This document shows positions 32,106-38,566 of a stretch of 38,566 nt of DNA, in pieces. The position numbers were made by a program, and so were the translations under genes. Under the pieces are notes generated by a model. It was not told the origin of the DNA, did not search any database, and saw only the letters and a program-made list of their open reading frames with translations. Source of the DNA: a virus. The DNA is taken from IMG/VR virus record IMGVR_UViG_3300019889_000006, positions 1-38,566 of that record. The stretch is one strand, 5' to 3'. The first letter of the stretch is position 1. Each line of letters opens with the position of its first letter.

Positions 32106-32352
32106 TATATCAGTCAAGATGAGTTGTGACTTTAAGGGAGTATGGATTCCAAGAGAATTATGGGAAAGCCGAATTCCACTTAAGAATTTAGAAGAAATTG
32201 TTAATTCTTATTATTTTGAATATTCACTTTCAAACAAATCTTGGAGTTTTCTTAAAGATAGAGAATGGTGTGAGAGAAACCCATCTTTAATTCCTTTTTA
32301 TAGATTCTCTAAAAAATTTGAATCTATGATGAAAGGAGGTCACCGTGAGTAA
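32095..32352 (+). CDS. Hypothetical protein of replication operon
   Basis: 85 residues, starting MSDDISVKMSCDFKGVWIPR. Trp- and Phe-rich middle. The ATG at 32095 has GGAG eight bases upstream. Its stop overlaps the GTG start of the initiator. Possibly a small winged-helix protein like its neighbours. Family unknown. Confidence 0.6.
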   Translation: MSDDISVKMSCDFKGVWIPRELWESRIPLKNLEEIVNSYYFEYSLSNKSWSFLKDREWCERNPSLIPFYRFSKKFESMMKGGHRE

Positions 32353-33238
32353 TCCTTCTCCCCGTTTTACTGGTTTATTTATTCCTGTGGAAGTACTTAA
32401 TCATCCTGAATTAACACTTTTAGAGCAAATGCTTTTATCTTGGGTAGATGCTCTTTATTCAGAAGCTAAAGGAGGATGTTATGCAAGTAATGAATATTTT
32501 GCCACTAAGTTAAAGGTAAAAGAAAATACTATTGCTAAAGCATTAACTTCTCTTCGTCAAAAAAAACTTATTGAAGATGTTTCGTTTGATGGAAGACATA
32601 GAATTATTCGAGCAAAAATTGGATCTTATGTAGAAAAATGTCAATCCAACTCTGCATTGGATTTAAATCCAATAGGGGTTGGATTTAAATCCAATGCAGA
32701 GTTGGATGAAAATCCAAAGCCCACATATATAAGAGATCAAAGTATAGATCAAAGTATAGATACTCCTCCTATACCTCCTCAAAAAAATCCCGTTATCCCC
32801 AAAGAAGAAGCTATCGCTTCTGAGGAGATTTTAAATTCTTCTTCAGTTGAAAAGAAAAAACGCATAAAAACTCCTTCTGAATTTTCCTCCAAAGTCAAAG
32901 ATCTCGCCGAAAAAATAGTAAACTCCTTAGTGCGAAAAAAACCAAATTACATTCCACCTCGTAATTTCTCAGATTTTCTAACGCATGTTGACTATCTGCT
33001 TCGATTAGACAATCGAGATCCTCAACTAGTAATAGACGTCTTTAACTGGGCATTAGCAGATTCTTTTTGGGCTGATAAAATGTACAAACCTAATCCAGCT
33101 GAATATCTTCGAAAACAATTCGATCAACTTGAAATGAAAATGAATGCAAAACCTCCCAAAAATACTAATGAAATTGATCGAAGAATGAGACATAAAGATG
33201 GAAGTTTACTCGATGGTTCTAAGGAGTTTGAGTTTTAA
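32345..33238 (+). CDS. Replication initiator, winged-helix with DnaD-like C-terminus
   Basis: 297 residues, GTG start with a perfect AAAGGAGG site. N-terminal HTH_36-like winged helix (about 5-95: GLFIPVEVLNHPELTLLEQM, YASNEYFATKLKVKENTI). A linker (about 98-150) is encoded by DNA with strong repeats, then a C-terminal domain (about 180-280). Followed directly by a DnaC-like loader, the arrangement of lambda O/P-type modules, so it should bind an origin inside its own gene and recruit the loader. Confidence 0.85.
   Translation: MSNPSPRFTGLFIPVEVLNHPELTLLEQMLLSWVDALYSEAKGGCYASNEYFATKLKVKENTIAKALTSLRQKKLIEDVSFDGRHRIIRAKIGSYVEKCQSNSALDLNPIGVGFKSNAELDENPKPTYIRDQSIDQSIDTPPIPPQKNPVIPKEEAIASEEILNSSSVEKKKRIKTPSEFSSKVKDLAEKIVNSLVRKKPNYIPPRNFSDFLTHVDYLLRLDNRDPQLVIDVFNWALADSFWADKMYKPNPAEYLRKQFDQLEMKMNAKPPKNTNEIDRRMRHKDGSLLDGSKEFEF
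32643..32717. other. Putative replication origin: iteron-like inverted repeat
   Basis: Two 29-bp arms (32644-32672, 32679-32707) form a perfect inverted repeat with a 6-base centre. Each arm holds the 16-bp palindrome TTGGATTTAAATCCAA (32657-32672, 32679-32694). Half-sites AATCCAA or TTGGAT flank it (32643-32649, 32702-32707, 32711-32717). It lies inside the initiator gene, as in lambda. AT-rich tandem repeats follow. Confidence 0.7.
32735..32761. repeat. 12-bp tandem repeats next to the putative origin
   Basis: GATCAAAGTATA occurs twice in tandem (32735-32758) followed by GAT, coding for DQSIDQSID. AT-rich and immediately downstream of the iterons, it could be the unwinding element. Confidence 0.6.
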
Positions 33239-33756
33239 TGAAAACAAAAAAGCTATTAAGTCACGAAGTTATTGAAGATTTAAAAGATTTTGTACTCAAT
33301 CCTAAAGGTATTATTTTGCTTGTTGGTGAAAATGGGAGAGGAAAAAGCTATGCAGCTATGAAAATCTATGAACAGCTTACTCCCTTCAAACTTCCTTCTT
33401 ACGATAAAGATTTAGCATGGTTTATTACGCAAGCTGATTTAAATATGCTTTTTACTGAACACAATCAAGAATATGGCCATTCTACTATGCTTCTTCATCA
33501 AAGTTATAAATCTAAACTACTTATACTTGATGATTTAGGTACAAGACCTCCATCACCTGCATTCTTAGATTTCCTTTATGCTGTTATTAATAAGCGATGG
33601 AATAATAGAGATTTTCTAGCAACAATCATCACTTCTAACCTTGATTCCACAAAAATAAAAAGAGATTTTGGAAATGCTATATTTAGCAGAATTGCTTCTG
33701 GAAGAAACTATATTGTTGTTGGACCTGATCATAGATTCACAGAATTGGGCTTCTAA
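33238..33756 (+). CDS. DnaC-like helicase loader ATPase
   Basis: 172 residues. Walker A GENGRGKS (residues 30-37), Walker B LLILDDLG (Asp98/99) and an ITSN sensor segment identify an AAA+ helicase loader of the DnaC/DnaI/IstB type. It would deliver host DnaB to the origin. ATG overlaps the stop of the initiator (TAATG), showing tight coupling. Confidence 0.9.
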   Translation: MKTKKLLSHEVIEDLKDFVLNPKGIILLVGENGRGKSYAAMKIYEQLTPFKLPSYDKDLAWFITQADLNMLFTEHNQEYGHSTMLLHQSYKSKLLILDDLGTRPPSPAFLDFLYAVINKRWNNRDFLATIITSNLDSTKIKRDFGNAIFSRIASGRNYIVVGPDHRFTELGF

Positions 33757-33852
33757 TGCATTATTTTTACTTTTATGAGTCTAAACTCGTTTTTAACCTA
33801 AAAACTCAATGGCGTCCCTTTAAAATGATAAATAACATAAACAAGGAATTAT

Positions 33853-34149
33853 ATGTCTAACTTTAGTTTCGTAAGTTATGAAGAATTTGTAGAAGACCTT
33901 TACACAAAAGAAATTGTATACTTATTATTTGAAAATAAATATCGAGTGGCTTATGTGAGGAAAATAGCTAAAAATGGTGGAATGTTTTGGGATGTAGCTT
34001 CTATTGGAGTTACAAAAGATGGAACTAAGAAATATTTTGAAGCTTTTTTGCAGGATAGCTCGTTCTTAGACAAAGACATTAAGCGTTTTTTAGAAGATAG
34101 ATCATGGGAAGAAAAGAAAATTATAAATGAAGAAGAAATGCCATTTTAA
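33853..34149 (+). CDS. Hypothetical protein with SSB-like acidic tail
   Basis: 98 residues. Beta-rich core (VYLLFENKYRVAYVRKIAKN; MFWDVASIGVTKDG), then helices, then a C-terminal NEEEMPF. This is very like the DDDIPF tail by which single-stranded DNA-binding proteins recruit partners. A ssDNA-binding or replisome-contact role is plausible in this operon, but the core is not a recognised OB fold. 96 bases of mostly AT sequence precede it. Confidence 0.6.
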   Translation: MSNFSFVSYEEFVEDLYTKEIVYLLFENKYRVAYVRKIAKNGGMFWDVASIGVTKDGTKKYFEAFLQDSSFLDKDIKRFLEDRSWEEKKIINEEEMPF

Positions 34150-34158
34150 GGAGCCTTT

Positions 34159-34386
34159 ATGCTTCATGAACATGCAATTACATACAAAGATCGGCTATCA
34201 GTAGTCGATCTAGAATATTTGGCTATTAAAGCAAATAAACTTGGTCAATCTGGTAGAGGGATTATAAGTGTTAATGAAGAAAAAGATTTAAATGGAACTC
34301 ATATTTATTTTGATGTAATAGGACGATATGATGGAGAAAGAGGATGTATGGAAAAAATTCAACAACGCAGTAAATTATTTACATAG
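34159..34386 (+). CDS. Hypothetical protein
   Basis: 75 residues, starting MLHEHAITYKDRLSVVDLEY. Clear AAGGAG site. Mixed alpha/beta. Overlaps the next gene by 56 bases. Family unknown. Confidence 0.6.
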   Translation: MLHEHAITYKDRLSVVDLEYLAIKANKLGQSGRGIISVNEEKDLNGTHIYFDVIGRYDGERGCMEKIQQRSKLFT

Positions 34387-34603
34387 AAATATTCCTCCTG
34401 ATGATATTTATTTATTTGCACAACAAACTTTTGTAAGTGCTCTTTATTTATTACTTAAATTAAAAGAATCAATAAATATTGAAGAAGAATGTGAATCAAA
34501 TGAAACTTTGCAGAAAATAGTAACTAATATTATGTATTTTCATACTCATCAACAAAACGACATTAAAATAGAAATAAATTTAAACCATAATGAAGATGAA
34601 TGA
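34331..34603 (+). CDS. Hypothetical helical protein
   Basis: 90 residues, starting MEKEDVWKKFNNAVNYLHRN, Leu-rich helices in the middle, acidic tail. AGGA lies at good distance from the ATG at 34331; ATG 34328 is also possible. The last bases overlap the RusA start (ATGA). Family unknown. Confidence 0.6.
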   Translation: MEKEDVWKKFNNAVNYLHRNIPPDDIYLFAQQTFVSALYLLLKLKESINIEEECESNETLQKIVTNIMYFHTHQQNDIKIEINLNHNEDE

Positions 34604-35253
34604 AAATAATATTAGATGGTGAACCAGTTTCTCAAATTAGAATGAAATATTCTGGACGTAATGGAATTGGGAGAATTTATGATCCTCGAGAAAAGATAAA
34701 AAAGGAAATCAAAAAGAAAATTGAAAATCAATTTAAACTACATCCAAAGTTTATCCATCCTCGAGTTTCATTTGTTTTTCATATGCCTATTCCTAAATCT
34801 CTACCAAAAAAGACTTTTTCTCTTTATAAATCTGGTTTATTTAAACATGAGAAAAAGCCTGATGTAGATAATTTTATTAAACTTTATCTAGATTGCATGG
34901 ATACTATTTGTTTTGATGGAGATCAAAAAGTTACATTGGGACCTAGTATTAAACTTTATCATTTGAATCCAAAGACTATTATTATAATTAATGAGATGCA
35001 AGAGCTTCTTTCTCCTCTTGAAGTTGATCCTCTGACTTGGGAAGCTCTCTTCGGGAAAGAATGCGGTAAATGCTCATTTTCTGAAATGGTTTCCCTTCCC
35101 GATTCTTACACCCCAAACGATTTAATTCATCTGCGATCTTCTGATAACTTATGCCCGTATCAGAAAGTTGATACATCTTTGATAAAATCTGTTGTTCCTC
35201 ATATAAAGGTATCAGAATCCCTCTCTTTAAAACAACCTCATCACCAACTCTAA
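34600..35253 (+). CDS. rusA: RusA-like Holliday junction resolvase
   Basis: 217 residues; the RusA domain takes about 1-138, close to the usual 120-140. KPDVDNFIKLYLDCMD and FDGDQK provide the catalytic acids (Asp88, Asp90, Asp108). It cuts four-way junctions made in replication and recombination. About 80 further residues are read from sequence antisense to the serine recombinase, so this tail is probably accidental, left by loss of the natural stop or by insertion of the recombinase segment. Confidence 0.9.
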   Translation: MKIILDGEPVSQIRMKYSGRNGIGRIYDPREKIKKEIKKKIENQFKLHPKFIHPRVSFVFHMPIPKSLPKKTFSLYKSGLFKHEKKPDVDNFIKLYLDCMDTICFDGDQKVTLGPSIKLYHLNPKTIIIINEMQELLSPLEVDPLTWEALFGKECGKCSFSEMVSLPDSYTPNDLIHLRSSDNLCPYQKVDTSLIKSVVPHIKVSESLSLKQPHHQL

Positions 35254-35737
35254 TAGGTACCATCTTAGTTTCATGTAACGCTTGGCCATAGGGAAGAAAT
35301 CTAGAATATCTTTCCCCTTTTTCTTTTTTATATTGAAGTTTTTCTTTAACTCTAGATCTTAAAGTTTTTATTTCTTCTTCTGCCATACCAGCATAAATAC
35401 CAAGCATGATCTTATTCTTTATTCCTGGCTGATCAACTAATAGAATTTCTGAACCATTTTTATCTAAAATATCTATTAATTGAAGTGTTTCATATATATT
35501 ACGAGATATACGATCTAATCTAATAGAAATAATAATATCACCTTTTCTTAAACTATCGAATAATTGTTTTCCGCCTTCTCTATCAAATAATTTCTTTTTA
35601 GAAGTCACTTTATCTCTAAATATTTCATATTGAAATTCTCCTTGTTGTTTAGTTTTAATAAAATTCAAACAGTGAGATAATTGAGTTTCTTCATCTTGTT
35701 TATTTGTTGATACTCTTAAGTAAATTAGGTATTTCAT
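34988..35737 (-). CDS. Small serine recombinase (resolvase/invertase family)
   Basis: 249 residues. YLRVSTNKQ places the nucleophile Ser at position 10, and RLDRISRN holds catalytic arginines. The helix E region and a C-terminal HTH (SYQKIADELNRLGCKNREGK) complete a resolvase/invertase enzyme. It lacks the long C-terminal domain of large serine integrases. Roles: dimer resolution of a plasmid-like prophage, inversion, or integration. Its 3' end overlaps RusA by 266 bases. Coupled to the upstream gene by ATGA. Confidence 0.9.
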   Translation of the reverse strand: MKYLIYLRVSTNKQDEETQLSHCLNFIKTKQQGEFQYEIFRDKVTSKKKLFDREGGKQLFDSLRKGDIIISIRLDRISRNIYETLQLIDILDKNGSEILLVDQPGIKNKIMLGIYAGMAEEEIKTLRSRVKEKLQYKKEKGERYSRFLPYGQALHETKMVPIRVGDEVVLKRGILIPLYEEQQILSKMYQLSDTGISYQKIADELNRLGCKNREGKPFQKMSIYRILSRRELPKSEDQLQEEKEALASH

Positions 35738-36060
35738 GAATTCTCTTTAACCTTTTTCTTTCTAGGCAGTTTTATATTTGGCATCATAGCTTTTAAACTT
35801 TGTATGATTTGATCCTGATTCAATTCAGTTCTATCAAGAACATTCTCTATTTGTGTTTTATATAGGGCTATAAGTCGTTGAATCTCCCAACATATAGTTT
35901 TACCTGTCTCAGCTTCATCTTCATCTAATAAACCTTTATTGAAGGCTGCAATATGAAAGCTTTCTAATGTCTTTAATGAGATTAACGAACTAAGTAGTGC
36001 AGCCCCATATTCCTCTAAATTACTCAATTCTTCTGCATTTACAAACTTAATATCTTTCAT
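35734..36060 (-). CDS. Hypothetical protein upstream of recombinase
   Basis: 108 residues, helical, starting MKDIKFVNAEELSNLEEYGA and ending in a basic KLPRKKKVKENS tail. Stop overlaps the recombinase start. May be a partner of the recombinase. No family recognised. Confidence 0.65.
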   Translation of the reverse strand: MKDIKFVNAEELSNLEEYGAALLSSLISLKTLESFHIAAFNKGLLDEDEAETGKTICWEIQRLIALYKTQIENVLDRTELNQDQIIQSLKAMMPNIKLPRKKKVKENS

Positions 36061-36068
36061 TTTATAAC

Positions 36069-36287
36069 CTATAATGCTGTTGTGAATCTAAAACATATTT
36101 GTGATAAGTCGATTGAACCTTTGTCATAAATTACATGCTTCCCACGAAAAACCACTAGAATATCTATATATTTTCTTTTTGGTTTGACCGGAATTATGCT
36201 TATTACAACATCCATATCTGTATCGTTTGTAAATACGGTAACATCTCCACTTTGTGTAATATTGAAATCTAATAATTCTTTATTCAT
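36069..36287 (-). CDS. Hypothetical beta-rich small protein
   Basis: 72 residues, beta-rich (DVTVFTNDTDMDVVISIIPV). Its start overlaps the end of the XRE gene by eight bases. Family unknown. Confidence 0.6.
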   Translation of the reverse strand: MNKELLDFNITQSGDVTVFTNDTDMDVVISIIPVKPKRKYIDILVVFRGKHVIYDKGSIDLSQICFRFTTAL

Positions 36288-36465
36288 TATTATCTTTTGA
36301 TTTATGTTTTAGATTCTCTAATTTCTCTTGAGAAAGATATCCAGGTTTACTTATTCCATTTTCCCATCTATTAACACTTAAGTATGTAACCCCTAATAAC
36401 TTACCAAAACCCTTTTGAGATAAGTTTAAAGACTTTCTTAACTTTCTAATTTCTATTTCATTCAT
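36280..36465 (-). CDS. XRE-family HTH regulator
   Basis: 61 residues, almost only the DNA-binding domain: IRKLRKSLNLSQKGFGKLLG, then VTYLSVNRWENGISKP. It could act as the Cro- or repressor-like switch of this leftward operon. Too short for a dimerisation or cleavage domain. Confidence 0.88.
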   Translation of the reverse strand: MNEIEIRKLRKSLNLSQKGFGKLLGVTYLSVNRWENGISKPGYLSQEKLENLKHKSKDNNE

Positions 36466-36472
36466 GTAATGC

Positions 36473-36787
36473 CTATTTATTTAATATTCTTAACAATTCA
36501 TCTGCTTTTCTAGGTCTATATTCATAATCTATCTCCACTCTTTCTCCGTGTTGATTAAATAAACATTTGATAGCGCTTAGATACCATCTTTCAACAGTGG
36601 CTTTCTGATTTCTAGAAACCTTAACAATGCATTCAATTTCATCATTATCTTCTGGATTAAGTGCATAGATATAGCATTCCCAGGAAGAGAGAGGGTCGTA
36701 AACCCTCACCTCTGCAAAACAATCCATTGAATCAGATTTATCACCCCAATTAGAGGTTAACCTTTCAATTTGATTATTATTTAACAT
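36473..36787 (-). CDS. DUF2958-like protein
   Basis: 104 residues starting MLNNNQIERLTSNWGDKSDS. The line AEVRVYDPLSSWECYIYALN, then PEDNDEIECIV, resembles DUF2958-type proteins of plasmids and phages (similarity by eye). The ATG at 36787 is chosen because the family begins this way; the frame opens further upstream at 36844 but overlaps the previous gene. Function unknown. Confidence 0.6.
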   Translation of the reverse strand: MLNNNQIERLTSNWGDKSDSMDCFAEVRVYDPLSSWECYIYALNPEDNDEIECIVKVSRNQKATVERWYLSAIKCLFNQHGERVEIDYEYRPRKADELLRILNK

Positions 36788-37022
36788 TTCTCGATTCTTC
36801 AATTTTACAAATTCTGTTTTTAAATTCTTGGTCTTGCAAAGCAAGTTTTATATGAAAGTCTTTAACTTCCTCATGAATAGCTTTAACAATTTGTGTTGTT
36901 TCTTTTCTGTTTTCTTCAAGCTTTCTATCAAGATGTAAGAAATCTGTTCGAGCTTGTCTTGTACTCCAGAGGATCATACCAATATTTCCCCCTAGAATTG
37001 TTAAAACTTGTGGCCAATCCAT
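36777..37022 (-). CDS. Single-TM plus coiled-coil protein
   Basis: 81 residues: MDWPQVLTILGGNIGMILWS forms a short membrane helix, followed by a charged coiled coil (ARTDFLHLDRKLEENRKETT). A recurrent type in phages. Exclusion, holin-accessory or membrane anchoring roles are possible. No direct evidence for any. Confidence 0.65.
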   Translation of the reverse strand: MDWPQVLTILGGNIGMILWSTRQARTDFLHLDRKLEENRKETTQIVKAIHEEVKDFHIKLALQDQEFKNRICKIEESRNVK

Positions 37023-37025
37023 CTC

Positions 37026-37250
37026 TTATTCTCCATGTTCTATTAATAGATTATTCAATTGATTTAAATATTGCTCATGAGTACGACTTAGTACAGGATC
37101 ATATCTGTATTTCATTGCATTATCCCATGCATTATCTCTTAGTGTTTGCAATATCTGAATTGATATGATATTCTTAAGATTAGTATTGTTTTTCTCAGCA
37201 GTACTTCTTGTGGGGATGTTGGTCGCATCCCTCTTTTCTATATTGTGCAT
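37026..37250 (-). CDS. Hypothetical protein, first gene of leftward operon
   Basis: 74 residues, starting MHNIEKRDATNIPTRSTAEK. ATG 37250 is preferred over GTG 37256 because AAAGAG is well placed. Helical C-terminal half. Family unknown. Stops three bases before the next start. Confidence 0.6.
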   Translation of the reverse strand: MHNIEKRDATNIPTRSTAEKNNTNLKNIISIQILQTLRDNAWDNAMKYRYDPVLSRTHEQYLNQLNNLLIEHGE

Positions 37251-37256
37251 ATTCAC

Positions 37257-37550
37257 TCTTTCCTCTTTTTAAGTTTACTCTCTATCACGGTTGGTAAAGC
37301 TTTCCCATCTAGCTCATATACTATTTTGTATAGTTTCATCTATTAACTTGTATCTTTTGTAGTATGTAAACACTATATATTATGATGTATATAATATGTA
37401 TCTTTTTCTCTTGTTTCACTAAATTAAAATAAAGTATTGACATAAATATATAGGTAAATGTTATGGTGATTAGTATAATCAGTCTTGAACACAGCCAGGC
37501 CACGGCTATAGTGGCATATATAATATCTAAATAATCTATGTGTGTATATT
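37257..37550. other. Divergent control region between leftward operon and terminase-small-like gene
   Basis: About 290 AT-rich bases with many TATA-like strings at 37370-37400, a TTGACA (37437-37442) with TGTTAT 16 bases later, a consensus TATAAT (37474-37479), and a hairpin GCCAC/GTGGC just before the rightward gene. Likely the operator region for the XRE regulator. Confidence 0.55.
37437..37479 (+). promoter_or_regulatory. Candidate rightward promoter(s)
   Basis: TTGACA (37437-37442) matches the -35 consensus fully. TGTTAT lies after a 16-base spacer, and a second TATAAT stands at 37474-37479. They point to the gene at 37551. Confidence 0.55.
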
Positions 37551-37973
37551 ATGGCATATCCATCTCTTAAGAAAGGTAATAAACTAGGCGAAAAGGCTAA
37601 GCATCCTCGTCCTGGTATTCCATTGAAGAAGGAGCAAGTTGAACCTCTTATACCTCGTTTGAATGGTAACCTAAGCAGGATTGCTGATAGTTTAGGTACT
37701 ACAAGAGGATGTGTTAGAAGGTTGATTGATAAGCATGATGACCTAAAGCAAGCTCTAGAAGACTCAAGGGAGAGGGTGCTTGATGAGTTAGAAGATGCAA
37801 CTTGGCAAGATGCAATAGAGAATAGAGATCCTGCTATGCGCTGCTTCTTACTTAAGACACGTGGACGTCATAGAGGATATGACCAAGATGATAATAAGAA
37901 CATGGCTAAAGATATAGCTACCGCAGCATTTGACTTCATAGTCAACAAGTCTAAGAACCCAGCTGAATCATAA
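37551..37973 (+). CDS. Terminase small subunit-like DNA-binding protein
   Basis: 140 residues. An N-terminal basic segment (KGNKLGEKAKHPRPGIPLKK), an HTH (about 40-62: LNGNLSRIADSLGTTRGCVR) and a helical oligomerisation part (LEDSRERVLDELEDATWQDA) followed by FLLKTRGRHRGYDQDD. This is the usual plan of phage small terminases. ATG 37551 fits better than GTG 37542. It is remote from the large subunit and has a higher GC content than its neighbours. A regulator with the same fold is the alternative. Confidence 0.7.
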   Translation: MAYPSLKKGNKLGEKAKHPRPGIPLKKEQVEPLIPRLNGNLSRIADSLGTTRGCVRRLIDKHDDLKQALEDSRERVLDELEDATWQDAIENRDPAMRCFLLKTRGRHRGYDQDDNKNMAKDIATAAFDFIVNKSKNPAES

Positions 37974-38389
37974 CATAGACCATTATGCGTACATGCGCAA
38001 TATGGTTTCATAGTACACTAATCATAATACACACTCACACATGTATGTAGATCATTAGTAGCAAGAGCATATAACTCTACATAGTGTAATACAACCAGCT
38101 GGATGGTTACGTAACTCTTGGTTACTATAGTCTTAGGGTCCCATCTAAACAATTCCAAACGAAAAAGAAGAAGAGGGGTAGTGACCTTAAGTAGTACCGG
38201 TACTATGTTCTTATTTATCCCTGCTCCGTTTCACATTTAACTTACTTTTCTAAAAAATTTACATATTATATTGTGGTGATTATGTATATGGGATAACACA
38301 TAGAATTTTATAACTTACTATGAAATATATAACTTAAACCCCCAACTATGCTAACTCATCTTTTATAAAAAAATTTACTAGTAATAAAA
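37974..38389. other. Intergenic region after terminase-small-like gene
   Basis: About 415 bases without a convincing gene. It contains a TGCG/CGCA hairpin near 37984, a 14-bp palindrome TAGTACCGGTACTA (38192-38205), a GGGTCCCATCTAAACA string (38136-38151) like 386-400, and promoter-like repeat copy 3. A packaging site near the small terminase gene is possible. Confidence 0.5.
38245..38297 (+). promoter_or_regulatory. Promoter-like repeat, copy 3
   Basis: Third copy, with TTGTGG, 17 nt, TAACAC. Similarity to copy 2 extends upstream to about 38222. It lies about 95 bases before the junction-spanning gene at 38390. Confidence 0.5.
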
Positions 38390-38566
38390 ATGAATAAAAT
38401 TCTTGAAGATTATCTTTGGTCAGAAATATCAAATCCTTCAGAAGAAGAAATTTGGAAAAGTGAATATAAAAGATCCCCAAGAGAAGTTATAAAAGAAATG
38501 ATTGATAGAGGATGGATTAATTCTCCTAAACAAGGTTACTCAACTTTAAAGAAATGGTTGAAGAAA
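38390..38566 (+). CDS. Junction-spanning small protein, N-terminal part
   Basis: The ATG at 38390 opens a frame that runs off the window end and continues at base 2 to the TAA at 182-184. The joined protein is 77 residues, starts MNKILEDYLWSE and is rich in Lys and Trp. A possible motif is SPKQGYSTLKKWLKKG at about residues 45-60. It has no Cys cluster or membrane segment, and I do not recognise the family. It is the first gene downstream of the third promoter-like repeat (38245-38297), so it is probably an early gene. Confidence 0.75.
   Translation, partial: MNKILEDYLWSEISNPSEEEIWKSEYKRSPREVIKEMIDRGWINSPKQGYSTLKKWLKK
38440..38566. repeat. Terminal direct repeat, right copy (circle overlap)
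   Basis: Exact copy of bases 1-127. It shows that the genome is complete. The unique length is about 38,439 bases. Confidence 0.95.

Noticed and set aside
1-38566. CRISPR array, tRNA genes, insertion sequences
   Set aside because: No regularly spaced repeats, complete cloverleaf or transposase were found. The repeats present are tandem, inverted or promoter-like.

Overview
The window is a complete, AT-rich, tailed-phage genome of the podovirus type. Bases 1-127 recur exactly at 38440-38566, and one 77-residue gene runs off the right end and finishes at the left end. The contig is therefore a closed circle (or circularly permuted) of about 38,439 unique bases. The P22-like portal, N4-gp56-type major capsid protein, short-tail gene order and a lipobox lipoprotein suggest a low-GC Gram-negative host. 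The host cannot be named from sequence alone.

Layout. (1) 38390 through 0-4.2 kb: a rightward run of very small, often overlapping early or accessory genes (an excisionase/HTH-like protein, two DUF551-like proteins, small Cys-rich and coiled proteins). It is preceded by three copies of a promoter-like repeat around the circle junction. (2) 4.2-8.2 kb: mostly leftward accessory genes, including a metallophosphoesterase, a DUF551-like protein, a 3-TM half-PnuC-like protein and a NadR/AAA_28-like P-loop kinase. One rightward virion-type gene sits at 4809. (3) 8.3-27.8 kb: a rightward late operon in the order large terminase, portal, small proteins, scaffold, major capsid protein, decoration-like protein, tail adaptors, a large tail-hub/stabilisation protein, three ejection-type proteins and tail fibre/spike proteins. 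The capsid gene is split by a group I intron that carries a LAGLIDADG endonuclease. (4) 30.4-27.8 kb, leftward: a PD-(D/E)XK exonuclease, an ERF annealing protein, a small lipoprotein, a DUF551-like protein and three tiny genes, ending at a bidirectional terminator. (5) 30.8-35.3 kb, rightward: replication module with winged-helix proteins, an initiator containing an iteron-like inverted repeat (probable origin), a DnaC-like loader, a protein with an SSB-like acidic tail, and RusA. (6) 37.3-35.0 kb, leftward: small proteins, an XRE regulator and a small serine recombinase. (7) 37.5-38.0 kb, rightward: a terminase-small-subunit-like DNA-binding protein, about 8.8 kb from the large subunit on the circle.

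How the parts fit. The exonuclease/ERF pair and RusA form a recombination set next to the initiator/loader replication set. The XRE protein and serine recombinase suggest a temperate or plasmid-like state, but no tyrosine or large serine integrase and no att site were seen. No endolysin or classical holin was recognised.

Most notable observations: exactly placeable splice sites of the capsid intron, supported by P1 and P10 pairings; a 29-bp-arm inverted repeat with palindromic iterons inside the initiator gene; a 21-bp dyad present twice, on opposite strands, each exactly 10 nt before an ATG; the triplicated promoter-like repeat next to a GC-rich structured segment; and a possible NAD-precursor module.
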